Shown: piece after piece, positions 19,997-30,506 of the stretch | How positions within the stretch are numbered: position 1 is the first letter of the stretch | Layout: the number at the start of each line of letters is the position of its first letter | NCBI GenBank assembly: GCA_037127255.1 | Contig: JBANSL010000009.1 | Span: 17,063,975 to 17,127,974, forward strand | DNA from: Persicaria tinctoria | Lineage: Eukaryota > Streptophyta > Magnoliopsida > Caryophyllales > Polygonaceae | Direction of reading: 5' to 3' | Length of the DNA stretch: 64,000 nt | Made by a program: the position numbers and the translations under genes | Notes under the pieces: model-generated | The model's database searches: none | Told to the model about the DNA's origin: nothing | Seen by the model: the letters and a program-made list of their open reading frames with translations, nothing else

Positions 19997-20592
19997 GAGG
20001 TAGAGAGGGTACCTGACATGCGATCAGAAGAGGACTTATCATGGAAGTCCATAAACTTCTCGAAGAGGAGGTTCCAATCGGTGTCGGAGACCAGTGAGCC
20101 GAAGGCGTCTCGATCTGCAGAAGTCAGGGGCTGCGAGGCCGAAGATAAAGTCGAATTCGCCATGACAGCGTGCATAGCGGATCCACGAGTGAGAGATTTG
20201 GACGGCGGAGCAGGCGGAAGAGACGGTGTTGGAGCGCCACGGCCTCGTCCAGGAGCAGGGGGAGGAGCACCTGTAGCGGGGTCGGCAACGCCTTTGCCGT
20301 GGTTCCACCTGTCCGGAAAACCGATCACTTTGAAGCAGGACGACACATCGTGGCCGGATCGGCCACAGTGAGTGCAAAGGAGGCCGCTATTGTCTGTCTT
20401 ACCCGAGGAGGGGCGCGACTGAGACCGAGCAGCCATAGCCAAGGAGTCCGAGCGAGCGTCCCTGTCCTTCGCAATGGTCTGGAGCCGTTCTTCCTGAACA
20501 GCGAGAGAGTAGATGCGGTTGAGCGGCGGAAGTGGGTCCTGAGCGACGATGGTTGAGCGGATAGTAGCATAGGCAGCATCGTCGAGCCCCAT
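19963..20592 (-). pseudogene. Copia Gag C-terminal half with zinc knuckle (element D)
   Basis: A 209-codon frame: MGLDDAAYATIRSTIVAQDP, LPPLNRIYSLAVQEE, then a CX2CX4HX4C knuckle (CTHCGRSGHDVSSC) near residue 74, a Gly/Arg/Pro-rich linker, and WNLLFEKF before the protease. Gag's N-terminal half is in two other frames at 20592-21132, so there are at least two frameshifts in gag. Confidence 0.85.
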
Positions 20593-21132
20593 CAGAAATT
20601 GATGGGCTCGCTCAACCTCGCGTTCCTTAGCGGCGTTGCCGCAAGTGCAGGCAGTGGACCCGGTGTAGGTGATGAGTTCGTCCCAGAGCTTCTTGAGACG
20701 ACCAAAATAGGCAGCGATGGATTGGCCCTCCTGACGTCAACGAGCGATCTCAGAGCGAATCTGAAGAATCCAGGGACCTTTGCCGACAGAAAAGCGCTGG
20801 TCAAGATCGTCCCAAAGTTCCTTGGCAGTAGCAAAATAGGTAATGCTAGATCGAAGGGAAGGCTCGATGGATTGAGCGATCCAGCCGATGAGCATGGAGT
20901 TGACGCGCTTCCAGTAAGCAGCGTCGGTAGAGGTGGCCTCGGGTTGTTTGATGGTGCCATCGAGGAAGCCGTCTTCGAACTTGGCGGGGAAAGCGTTGAG
21001 CATGGCGATCTTCCATTCAGGGAAGTTCTCACCACGTAAGATCACAGGGCAAATAGAAAGACCATGGTGATCGGAAGGGTGAAGGTAATAGGGCGAGGCA
21101 GGGGTTAGGGCGGTGGTAGGAGTGGCGGCCAT
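20592..21132 (-). pseudogene. Copia Gag N-terminal half, frameshifted (element D)
   Basis: A frame from 21132 starts MAATPTTALTPASPYYLHPS and shows the copia-like N-terminal motif GLSICPVILRGENFPEWKIA, then GFLDGTIKQP, YWKRVNSMLIGWI and ELWDDLDQRFS. It loses frame near 20737, where an overlapping frame (to 20592) picks up. The start lies about 65 bases from the primer site TGGTATTACGC at 21187-21197. Confidence 0.85.
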
Positions 21133-21197
21133 GGGGAATCGGTAGGAGGGCGGCGATAGGTTTTAGTGGTTTAGAAGGATCGGTAAGCGTAATACCA

Positions 21198-21369
21198 TGT
21201 AGAAAAGTGTAGGAGGAAAAGCGTGCTTTCCATTGATTAATTGATGAGAATATATACATCATAATTAGGTTAAGTAGGTTAATTCTATCATAACTTACAA
21301 ATATATGGTACTTTCTATACAAGGATAAAATCAAATCTAATTACAAAGATATGATATCTCAACATTTTC
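21198..21369 (-). repeat. 5' LTR of element D and right target duplication
   Basis: The LTR is 21198-21364; the repeated TTTTC is 21365-21369. The LTR differs from its partner at eight positions. Confidence 0.92.
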
Positions 21370-21680
21370 CAACACGCTCGATTCCACCATAACTCAGGCC
21401 GCCTACAACAGCTCTGCTTCAAAGAAGTACTTCAAGACCACTGTGGCCAATATCTCGTCGGGGGTCACTCTGTATGTGCTCGTCCAGTGCACTCCGGATA
21501 TCGATCCCGACTCTTGCAATCGGTGTTTGAGGGCCACCGTCCGGGACATTCCTTACCGGGGTAGGAATTTGGGCGTTTTGTTTATGCCCAGTTGCATGCT
21601 GATTTACAGTCTCTCTCCATTCTTTAAGGTAGCTTCACCACCACCATCTTCCTTGTCTTCTACACCTTCCTCCACCAAAG
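21370..21680 (+). pseudogene. CRK exon 1, second part: second DUF26 domain
   Basis: Continues the CRK frame after element D. It ends the first domain (NTLDSTITQAAYNSS) and carries the second DUF26 hallmark C-x8-C-x2-C (CTPDIDPDSCNRC) and a third conserved Cys (MPSCMLIY), then a Pro/Ser-rich linker (PPPSSLSSTPSSTKG). The exon ends at AAAG|GTAAGT, phase 1, and joins in frame to exon 2 (GGMYYVTR). Apart from the insertion no stop is seen, so this exon was intact when element D arrived or shortly before. Confidence 0.9.
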
Positions 21681-22199
21681 GTAAGTTTATGCAACGGTCG
21701 GGTGTTTTTTAATGAAACGGTCGGGTGTTTTTGGCCTCCTTTTATTCGCTCTCTTGACAGATATCTCTCAGGGGTTTTATAAAAACTCCCGAGAAAAAAC
21801 GTTCGGTCAGGGGTTTTTTTTAAGAACCCCCGAGAGACCCTGTTTCCCAACCAGCTCCCCCAAGCCCACATGTTGCGGGAGTTTAAAAAAACTCCTGAGA
21901 TACCTCTCTCGGGAGTTATATGAAAAAACCCCCGATAAATATTTATTATATATATAAAAAATATATCCAGCTTTCTATCACCTTCCCTACCCTGCCCAGT
22001 GCTCAAATGAATGTCAAAAAATCATTTATTTTTGTTCCAATACACAGCTGCCACAACCAAAAACCAAAATACAATTCATACATAGAGTCGATGCAAGAGA
22101 ATATATGTAGATTATATCACAAACATTCACAATACATCAAGCAACCTTAGTACTCAAAATATTTCAACTTTTGCATCATTTCATCGAAGTATCTAATTA

Positions 22200-22800
22200 A
22201 TGTAAAAAAGAAGCACAAAACTAGCTATAATTAAACAACAAAAACAATCACATTTTCCCTTTGCATTTTAACTAGCTCAAGTAAAATGGTACCAATGTGT
22301 GACCATATATCATAGCCGATTAGCCGCCCTGCCTTATAGCTGCTCCTCTCGTAACTCATCATGAAGTTGTTGTCGAAGGTGCAAGTAAATCTCAAAAGCA
22401 CTGCAAAGTTAAACACAAAAAATAAAACCTAGAAAAAGATGGAAATACTAAGTATCAATGAATATCAGTTGTTTTTATATTTTATGAGAAAAAAGTGGAT
22501 TTCTGGACTATTTTCTATTATTCATAAGTCCCAACATAACAAAATCATACCTCGTCAATTCTTCGGTCTTTCCCTCTTCAGATACAACAATTTAAACCCC
22601 TACATTTACATGTGTGCACAAAACTACCATTACAGAATGAATGAAAATTTACTAGAAGAAAATAGTATCTCAAGACTGTTTTAAAGCAAGACTTACATTA
22701 TAATGTGTTTTTTAAACACATCAAGGACACCAAGCACATCTCCAGAAATGTCCCACACGGCTGCATCTCATATACAAATTGATCTACAAAATTTTCGAAA
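22200..22800 (-). other. Possible further captured exons, not identified
   Basis: Short minus-strand stretches look exonic: AFEIYLHLRQQLHDELREEQ followed by a stop (about 22340-22405) and WDISGDVLGVLDVFKKH (about 22710-22765). Neither is recognised. They lie in line with the captured alpha-SNAP fragment and could be its neighbour or chance frames. Confidence 0.25.
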
Positions 22801-22853
22801 GTAACATCATGAAAGTTGAAGACTATACGAACTATATAGAACAAAAATAGGAC

Positions 22854-23715
22854 CTAGCACCCATGTTGAGTCTTCCAAGTTCAAGGAAAAGGTTGGCAGC
22901 CTGCTCCAAGCAAGATACAGACCCTGCAAAAGCATCCAACTCAGAAAAGAAGTCTCCAAATTAAGGAAATATTGTCAATCAAATCATAACGTTATCAGTC
23001 GTTTCATTTATTTCTTAGTGTTATTCCTTCCTGTCAGAGAGAATACATATGCCAGCTAGCTTGTTATAGCAGATCTTAGATTATTGTCGGTTGTTAAACT
23101 AGAAAAAATAAATATGCATGCATAGATGTGGAATGCATACAATAGAGGTTCAATGAGGTTTTCTGCACATCAGCACTATGTTCATGCATGTGAGCAACAG
23201 GACCAAGCCCCTCTGCATCAACTACAAATCTCCTTTTCAAGCTCTATGTGACATGTATTATAGTGCATATTTGGATTAGAATCTATATTGCCATTCAACT
23301 GAAAACCCTATCTACAGTTAACTAGAAAGGCAACGGCATCATGGTTGTGAAGTTGATGCCATTATGTCAAACATTGCTAGCTTCACAGCCCACAAACAAA
23401 CAAAAGTCCAGGTACTCCTCAACTCTGCAATCTTAGTTGAACAAGAGCATATATTGAACAAATATAAATTTCTTTTATTCATCAAATATGATAACAGATT
23501 CTATTAAAACATTAAAAGCATGTTAAGTTCAATCCACAAAGATGCAAAGAAAAGAAATATTCCTAATTCCTATCACTAGCAAACTTGTGAAGTAATTTTA
23601 AAGAGACCAGAGAGGATCGATATATTGTTAAACATGTCACACCTGTTGTTGATATCTTCTTATATGCGTGAGCGACCTTAACATATTCATTGGTTGCTTC
23701 ATGTTTGCTATCAAG
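22854..23715 (-). pseudogene. Captured alpha-SNAP gene fragment (two exons)
   Basis: Exon 23643-23715 encodes LDSKHEATNEYVKVAHAYKK then ISTT, flanked by GCAG and |GTGTG splice signals. Exon 22854-22923 encodes SVSCLEQAANLFLELGRLNM then GAR, flanked by TGCAG and |GTCCTA. These match the consecutive TPR-like helices of plant alpha-SNAP ([40 protein letters not shown]), the adaptor that recruits NSF to SNARE complexes. Only about 50 residues of a roughly 290-residue protein are visible and there is no start, so this is a non-functional capture. Order and strand match the parent gene. Confidence 0.75.
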
Positions 23716-24021
23716 CTGCATATTTGAATCAATAACAACCATATTAGTTTCCCATTCTAAAATTATTGAAGGAGCACAATCACTCTATCATGAATTCAGT
23801 TATCTAATTCCCTGGTCAATTCCTGGTCAATTTTTACAAGGTAAATATTATAGGCTTGCTTGATCGGACGGAAAAGGGAAAAAAATAATAGACAACATCA
23901 CTAATTAATATTTAAGCTCAAGGTACAACCATAGTCCATTGCAAAGCTCAGGTAGGCTTATGCATTTCTAGTTTTCAAAAACACTAAGTGGAGAGCTTAA
24001 TATAATTAAACATAGAGGCAA

Positions 24022-24300
24022 GTTATTAAATAAACAGGATATGTATCCAAAGGTCGAGAATTCATTTGCATCACACCAGCGTCATTTGCAAGTTATTAAA
24101 TAAACAGGATATGTATCCAAAGGTCGAGAACATAATATATATTATAGGTGTCTTAATTCATGGTTTATTTGGACCTTTGGATACATATCCTATTTATCAA
24201 CAGAATTAATGAACATAAAATTATAATATATAAGCTCCAAATAAACCATGAGTGTACTGCATAAAACACTCATGGTTTATTTGGAGCTTATATATTATAG
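24022..24300. repeat. Direct repeat and 33-bp-arm hairpin
   Basis: AAATAAACAGGATATGTATC occurs at about 24031 and 24099, each followed by CAAAGGTCGAGAA, and again inverted at about 24171-24196. Arms 24222-24254 and 24267-24299 are a near-perfect inverted repeat (ATAAGCTCCAAATAAACCAT against its complement) around a 12-base loop. This looks like a small foldback element in the captured DNA. Confidence 0.8.
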
Positions 24301-24486
24301 GTATCTTAACAATATAAAAAGCTATTTAATTTATCAACAGAATTATGTATAAGAACATAAAAAGCTCTTATCTAAGCAATCACCATGGAATGGAAAACCA
24401 ACCCCATCTATGAAGAAGCATGACAGAGAGAAATAATGACCATGACAGAGAAACAAGCACATAGGCAAACCAACCTGAATTCTTAC

Positions 24487-25212
24487 CAGAATTATCAAGC
24501 ACATTCATTCTCTCGATCACACCAGGCAAATTCTTTTTAGCTTCCCCCTTCCATGTTTCTTCAAAATCAGCAAGTTCATCTGCAGATAATGCAAGTCAAT
24601 AGCTAATCAACACCATCTCTGATATAAACTGTCAGTCACATACTCCAACTGAACATAGCAATACCTTGGTTGAGGTTGTGCAATGTTCGCATATTATCCA
24701 CTTTACCATCTGAATGGAGGTTCCTTGTCAAGATATGACCCTACAATGAAAAAAATAGCACTCTTTACTTTCAACTACATGATGTGAAGATTAAGTATTA
24801 ACTAAATATATAATCGTCCGAACTAAACCTAAGAACAGAAACAATGACACAAGAATACTATCATTATTTCCATTTGATTACTTCCTTATTATAAATTCCC
24901 CTAGAGACCTGATGAAGTGCCTGTCCAGTAGAGCTGTTGGCTTCTTTGTGTGCTTCAAATGTCACCTTGACCACAAAATTTATAGCATGTTAATCAAGAT
25001 AAGCAATGAGAGATGGTGGGACACAAAATGATAAGGTAAATGAAGATACAACAAGTTCTCAATAACATGATATAACTTGAGCAGAGTTCTTACTCCATCA
25101 CTTCCTGTTCTTCTGGTTGAAGATTTAGAGTAATATGATCCATTACCGCCACCATATGTAACAGAAGAGCTGTGGAAGGAAAAGGACTGAGACTGTGGTT
25201 TGGGATTGCAAA
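24487..25212 (-). pseudogene. Captured myeloid-leukemia-factor (MLF)-like gene fragment (four exons)
   Basis: Exons with good splice signals: 25212-25094 (SQSFSFHSSSVTYGGGNGSY then STRRTGSDG), 24965-24882 (VTFEAHKEANSSTGQALHQV then SRGIYNK), 24740-24665 (GHILTRNLHSDGKVDNMRTL then HNLNQ) and 24579-24487 (DELADFEETWKGEAKKNLPG). This is the conserved core of plant MLF-domain proteins (SVTYGG-NGAYYTSSTTRRTG; TGQA-HRISRG; GHSVTRKLNSDG; LHNLNEDEL-FEE-WKG). The order is collinear with the parent and all exons remain readable. The N-terminal exons are absent. Divergence (GIYNK for the usual GIHDK, DNMR for DTMQ) fits relaxed selection after capture. The family assignment rests on remembered motifs but is quite specific. 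Confidence 0.78.
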
Positions 25213-25413
25213 CTATACATCTTATTATAGTCATTCCCGATTTCAATCTCCCTATTTACAATAACGATTCTCAAAGTGATTTAGGAAATCGATTTAGATA
25301 CAACTGGTCAGTTTAATATGCAGATTAAACTGTATTTCCATATTTTAACAGGCTTCCTGACAGTTTTATGAAACATGCATCTATTTAACCAAGACAAAGG
25401 CAGAGCTACTAAC

Positions 25414-25650
25414 CTGCGCCCAGGATAACAACCTGTGCTTCTTGAGTGTCAAAGGAACTAAGAGTTGCCTCAAGTTTTGTATCAAACCAGAGTGTTCTAA
25501 CTGCAAGAATCACCCCCGAAGACTTAGCGGGCATTCCTCAGACAATCTTTTCTAATCTTCTCATAGAACTTTCTAAGGTGAGTCCCTCCTGCAAGTAACT
25601 CTACGAGTGGATCATTCGTGACATGCTTCCACAGGGCCCTTCCTGCTGCT
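25414..25650 (-). pseudogene. Captured LCM-type methyltransferase gene fragment
   Basis: The minus strand encodes RALWKHVTNDPLVELLAGGT then HLRKFYEKIRKD and, after a one-base frameshift near 25520, GVILAVRTLWFDTKLEATLS then SFDTQEAQVVILGAG, ending at a GT splice donor. The pattern AVRT-x-WFD-x-x-LEA-x(n)-QVVILGAG is that of leucine-carboxyl-methyltransferase-family SAM enzymes, where (V/L)ILGAG is the SAM-binding loop. The downstream exon (usually MDTRAYRL) is not present. The fragment is frameshifted and cannot be functional. I am less sure of this assignment than of MLF and alpha-SNAP. Confidence 0.55.
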
Positions 25651-25699
25651 GTTTGGCATGGACATTGCCGAAGGCTATATCCCATTCAGCTTCTAATTT

Positions 25700-26590
25700 T
25701 CCTCGCTAAAAATCTACCATCACTGTTCAATTAGATGAACAATTTTCTCCCACCAAGTATCATCAGGTTGTTTTGGATCAAACAAAAAAAAAGCAACACA
25801 TATTAGATCTAGGAGACAAAAACGGAAGAAATGTAGAATTAACTCCACAAAAGTTGACAAACTAAACGAAATCCATATCAATCAACATATGAATGTCAAA
25901 ATCTTGTAATTAAAAAGAGCGAAGAGATAATCCTAAAACCACCGGATAGAGAGAGAAGGGCGAACAACGTACTGCCGTAACCAGTGAAGCGAGAGACGAG
26001 CGAACTACTATGCCAAGCAACTTCGCTGGTTTCCCTATCAAGCTAATTAGCACGATTCAGAGTCAATTACAATAAGAAATTAAACATGGAGCAAGTCAGG
26101 AAATGTGAAAAGAGAGAGGTAGCTAACGAACCCGAGAGCCCTAATTGATCGAAGACGCCAAGATAGAAGCAACTTCTGAACGGTTGGCTTGTACTCCCTC
26201 CTTCACAGATGGAACCGAGAACGAACAGGGGGAGAAGTGAGAATATGCAAAATCGTCGACCCAATTGCTTCTTCAATCGAAAGATTTCCGGCGCCGATCG
26301 TCTTCTTCAAGCACTAGATGATCGGTTGAAGGGGTGGTTGATCTCCAGATTGGCGTGCTCTCGTAGGAGAGGCGGTTTTCAGTGCGGAGGAGAAATCATC
26401 GGCTCTGATGAACGATCGCCGGGGAGAGGCAGCAGTTCATCACCGGAGAGGGGCAAAACCGCCGGGCGAAACACCCGCATCCCTCCGGAGGCCTCATTCT
26501 TTCGCTCCTGGGACTCAACGAGAGCTCCGAGCTAAACCCTTGGCGTGCTCTGGTCGATATCAATAGTGGCTTCGCTAGGGTTGTCTTTCG
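25700..26590. other. Interior of element E without recognised gene
   Basis: AT-rich to 26060, then GC-richer. 26130-26540 may be the first exon or promoter region of one of the captured genes (minus strand), but no frame on either strand is recognisable. Confidence 0.4.
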
Positions 26591-26840
26591 GGCCTTTTAA
26601 TAAAACCTCCTGAAATAGCATGTATTTCTCGGGAGTTAAATAATCCCTCCCGATAAAACCTGATCGATTTTTATTAAAAAAAAAAGGCACGCATTTATCA
26701 GGAGTTTTAATAAAAACTCCTGAGCGAGAATCATATAACAGGGGTTTTTATGAACTCCTGATATTTTTGTCCCGTAAGATAGGCAATTTGTACTAGTGCT
26801 TGTATATTTCATTAACTATCAATAATGTTTGTGCGTGCAG

Positions 26841-27118
26841 GAGGGATGTACTATGTTACTAGAGCAGTTATACCAGGAGCTGTTGGATTATTGCTTTTCC
26901 TTGGAGTTGCCATTTTGTTTATACGGAGACGGTGGCAGAGAGACGCGTCCACAGGGTTACCTAAAAGCCAACCACCAGTTGCTCCGTATAAAGGAGGAGG
27001 GGAGGTGCAAACTGGAGATCGATGTGTGCAGTTCGATTTCAGGACGCTTGAAGCAGCAACTAACAGTTTTTCGCAGGCAAATAAGTTGGGTCAAGGTGGT
27101 TTTGGTATCGTTTACCGG
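26841..27118 (+). pseudogene. CRK exon 2: transmembrane helix and kinase start
   Basis: Begins after GTGCGTGCAG and ends at CGG|GTAAAA, phase 0. It encodes GGMYYVTR, a 20-residue hydrophobic helix ([20 protein letters not shown]) followed by the stop-transfer RRRW, a juxtamembrane segment, [20 protein letters not shown] and the Gly-rich loop [11 protein letters not shown]. No lesion is seen in this exon. Confidence 0.9.
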
Positions 27119-27514
27119 GTAAAATTTCTTCCTTAACTTCATATTCATATCCATAAGTACACATATCGTTTTCAAACGTTGTTTCATAATTAACAGGCGT
27201 ACGTTAAGCAGGTAACTAGCAATATTTGAGATTACATATGCTGTTACACCAATGTCACTGTATATCTGGATAACTGGATTGTTGACCTGCGCCTATTTTT
27301 GAATTAAACAGTACAATCTTTTCTTCTAAAAAATATATAATTGAATATATATGTATATAACATTAGTGAATTTTTTGTTGAATGGGTCAAATAAATTTTA
27401 AAAAGAATTGGAAAATAGTCAAACAAGAAAATAGTTAAAATGAGGCTTTGCTCAAAAAAAATGAGGCTTAGTCGTCTCCTCTCTATCTGACCAAGCCAAA
27501 TCTTCTACACCCCT

Positions 27515-27740
27515 GTTATATTTGAGCCGAACAAGTCGAGCTTGACATGTTCACGCTTGATTCATTTGTTAAACAAGCTTGAGCCGAGTCGAGCTTAACA
27601 TGTTCACGCTTGGTTCGTTTGTTAAACGAACTCGAGCTCTTCACACTTGATTCGTTTGTTAAACGAGCTTGAGCCGAGTCGAGCTTAACATGTTCACGCT
27701 TGGTTCGTTTGTTAAACGAGCTCGAGCTCAAGCCGAGCCG
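27515..27740 (+). repeat. Tandem repeat rich in GAGC/CGAGCTCG
   Basis: Units built of TTCGTTTGTTAAACGAGCTT, GAGCCGAGTCGAGC and TTAACATGTTCACGC, repeated with a higher-order period near 88 bp (about 27578 and 27666). Confidence 0.8.
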
Positions 27741-28284
27741 AGCCTAATTTTTAAACGAGTTTTCTATCAAGCTTGACTTGTTTATGAAATTAACGAGCTT
27801 GAGCCGAGCTTTTTTCGAGCTTTAAGTAGATCTACTTGGTTATAACATATTAATTTAAAGAAAATGTTAAAAATTTTATAGAATTCTAGCTATTCGACCA
27901 TGATTCGAACGAACTGAGCTTTTTACCGAGTTTCAAATTTTGTTCGAACACGACTTGTTTAAATAAGTGAACGAGCTCGAGTCGAGCTCGAACTGTTCAG
28001 TTCATATAAAGCCCTACCCCCTCTTCTCTCTCTCTCTTCTCTCTCCTTCCCCCTCTCTCTTCTTCTCTGCCATTTTTTTTAAAAAAAAAATAAGTAGACA
28101 GTTACTCTACATGTATAATTTTTTTTCTCAATTTTTTACACTTTTCGATTAAAAAACAACTTTTCTTCTCACTCATGCTTCCCTTCTATCTCAACTTTCC
28201 TTGCGTGCATTCTTTCCAACTTTTCATTTTTTCCCTATCTTATTTTCAGTTTCTTGTGGTGTGGTTTTCCTCTTTTCTTTGATG

Positions 28285-28416
28285 TAGGGTCATGGGTAAC
28301 TCGGAACACCCTCTCCACCTAGTCGGAGCAAGGGAGCGTACATCTCGACCCCCCAGATCAGCTTGTTCTAAGCGGGAGATACTGGATTTGTTGTTGTTGT
28401 TATTGTTGTTGTTAAT
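28285..28416 (+). mobile_element. 3' end of an RTE-type LINE (remnant)
   Basis: GGGTCATGGGTAACTC..., then CTCCACCTAGTCGGAGC, CATCTCGACCCCC, GGAGATACTGGATTTG and a (TTG)n tail. From memory this is the common 3' end of plant RTE-clade LINEs, which end in TTG repeats. Heavily 5'-truncated. Confidence 0.5.
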
Positions 28417-29593
28417 TTAAAACCAAACCAGTCAATTAGAAGAAAAAAAATAGCGACTTTGTTATTTTAATTTTTATTAAATATGAGCTAGAGTCGATGT
28501 TTTGTAACAGCTACTTAATCTGGTTTTAGCTAAATCCCAAATTACTTTCTCTATTTGGCTAATTCTTTTTTTTTGGACTAATTAAAAAACGGAATTGTTA
28601 AATACACTGTGAAAATCTCGCAAATTACACGGTGAGACAAAGCGAATGCGAAGTGGGCGTACGCGGTTGGAATATTTCCGCAAACGCGGACTGTGGGTAC
28701 GCGAATTGTCTTATCTTTTGGTACAAGTGCATCTATGCCCATTTCAATCTTTCATTGAAGGTTTCGGGGCACCGGGGCAGTGGGAGGTGGCGGCGATGGG
28801 TTTCTGGCGTCGATGGAGGCGGAGGAGTAGGGGGTGGAGTCGGTGGACTGTATGACTGAAGGAGGAGGCAAAGGCAGCCCCGTTCGCTTCACCCTCTCGC
28901 TAAATCGAACCCTCGACAGTAGATCTGAGGCCGCTGCCCTTATTCATCCTCCCTTTCACCGTCTTTTGGGATCTGAACGGCAGAGGAGCACCATGGCCGC
29001 CCTCCTCCCTGACCCACCACGACTGAAGCCCGAGGGAGCCCAAATATCGGGCGTCTTCGACTGTGAGCCACCAGCTCACAACGACCCCGTGTACCCCACC
29101 CCCAAAACACACAATCGCTCTCACTCGACGGCAGCTCCGCCTCCTCGTCCTTCGTCATGACTCTTTTCTTCAGCCCACTCCCTCTTTCCCACCTACTCTC
29201 GTTATCACCCAAAGTATTTTACCTTTTCATAAATACTCAGTATATTAATTACCAAACAGGTAAGAGGGAGTAACCAGTGAATTGCCAAAAAAAAAAAAAA
29301 AGCACATGCGCATGCGCATTCTGGATTTGCGAAAATCCGCGGATTCCTAATGTGCGATTGCACAGTGCAATACGCGATACCGTGCAAATAGTGAACCCCT
29401 TAAAAAAAAACTCTAGACATAGATAGGAGAGAGATCTCAATAGATTTATTTGCTTTACCTAAATAACTAAATGTTGCACTGAGCTAGCTAGGGTGGCCAC
29501 ACAGGGTTACAAAGAATCTTTAGTAAAACACCATTGTATATTCAATTAATGTTACACACTGGAACTCTAAATATTGGCGTTTTAATCTATAAG

Positions 29594-29803
29594 GCGTACT
29601 TGAAAATGGACAGTAGGTAGCCGTGAAGAGACTTTCCAAAGTTTCAGGCCAAGGAGCCAAAGAATTCAAGACTGAAGTCGAAGTTGTAGCACAACTTTAA
29701 CACAGGAATTTGGTTGGACTTGTTGGGCATTGCATTGAAGAAGAAGAGCGGTTGGTCGTCTATGAATTCTTGCCCAACTTAAGTCTTGATAACTTCCTTT
29801 TTG
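29594..29803 (+). pseudogene. CRK exon 3 with two in-frame stops
   Basis: Reads GVLENGQ, stop, VAVKRLSKVSGQGAKEF, KTEVEVVAQL, stop, [11 protein letters not shown], then [20 protein letters not shown] replaces the usual Glu codon before the catalytic-Lys segment AVKRL, and TAA replaces the usual Gln before HRNLV. Each is a single-base change from GAG or CAA. The only AG at the 5' edge (29592-29593) puts the exon start one base too late to keep frame with exon 2, so one G of the junction has been lost. The exon ends TTTG|GTACGT in phase 1 and joins correctly to exon 4. Confidence 0.9.
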
Positions 29804-29893
29804 GTACGTATGTAGTATTAGCTAGCACGTTACACATGTACACGTACACATTAAATCACAGTTCAATTTCCAAATGAACAATAACGCTCTTGA

Positions 29894-30148
<255 letters not shown>

Positions 30149-30241
30149 TAAGTTCTACTTAGATCGATAATATGCATTTCTACATTAATCATATATATTG
30201 AGCTTTTATAACAGTTAAATATGTTGAAATATTGAAAACAG

Positions 30242-30392
30242 TGGATACATTGCCTCGGAATATGCATTAGCAGGACGATGTACTCCCAAGTCAGACATCT
30301 ATAACTTCGGCGTAATAATTCTTGAAATTTTGAGTGGAAAGAGTTGTAGCCAGTTTTATCAAAGATCACATGGCGATGGTCTTCTACGTTAT
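30242..30392 (+). pseudogene. CRK exon 5
   Basis: 151 bases. Encodes [50 protein letters not shown]. The usual APE is ASE and the usual YSFGV is YNFGV, mild departures from consensus. Splice signals are ACAG| and |GTATGT. Confidence 0.88.
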
Positions 30393-30506
30393 GTATGTTA
30401 CTATGTCTCATTTACTAAATCAATAAATTAAAAAATGAAACAATTATAACTATAAGAGAATTAACAATTGGTGTTATATATTGATCGATCATCACGGGTT
30501 TTGCAG

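Larger units (their letters stand above)
16781..21364 (-). mobile_element. Element D: copia retrotransposon inside CRK exon 1
   Basis: Two 167-bp LTRs (16781-16947 and 21198-21364) begin TGTAGAAAAG and end TATCTCAACA on plus. They differ at eight positions by eye, about 95 per cent identity. A 5-bp duplication TTTTC flanks the element. All parts of copia gag-pol are present on the minus strand, but in at least five frames, and the RT lacks its YVDD block. The element is therefore dead, although structurally full length (4584 bp). Confidence 0.93.
21690..26798. mobile_element. Element E: CACTA-like transposon carrying host gene fragments (CRK intron 1)
   Basis: Subterminal clusters of CTCGGGAGTTTT...AAAACTCCCGAG-type inverted motifs occur at 21735-21950 and 26595-26765, in both orientations, as in plant CACTA elements. 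The right edge reads TTGTACTAGTG at 26798, i.e. CACTAGTACAA inward, a CACTA-type end. No matching CACTA end is seen at the left, where the direct pair AACGGTCGGGTG occurs at about 21693 and 21718, so that end may be eroded. No transposase is visible. The interior holds minus-strand exon-intron fragments of at least three host genes. The CRK intron ends lie just outside (GT at 21681, AG at 26840). Confidence 0.6.
27119..29593. other. CRK intron 2, enlarged by repeats
   Basis: About 2.5 kb. Contents: a tandem repeat at 27515-27740, a pyrimidine microsatellite at 28020-28075, a LINE tail at about 28285-28416, and a GC-rich 28620-29400 block. The block has internal symmetric words (GCACATGCGCATGCGC) and a 15-base poly-A; it looks like an inserted element, but I could not match its ends. 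Frames at 28632-29248 are low in credibility. Confidence 0.6.

Noticed and set aside
28620..29400. Plus-strand gene in CRK intron 2
   Set aside because: Frames at 28632-29248 overlap one another, with Pro/His/Arg-rich low-complexity text and no domain; more likely an unclassified insertion.
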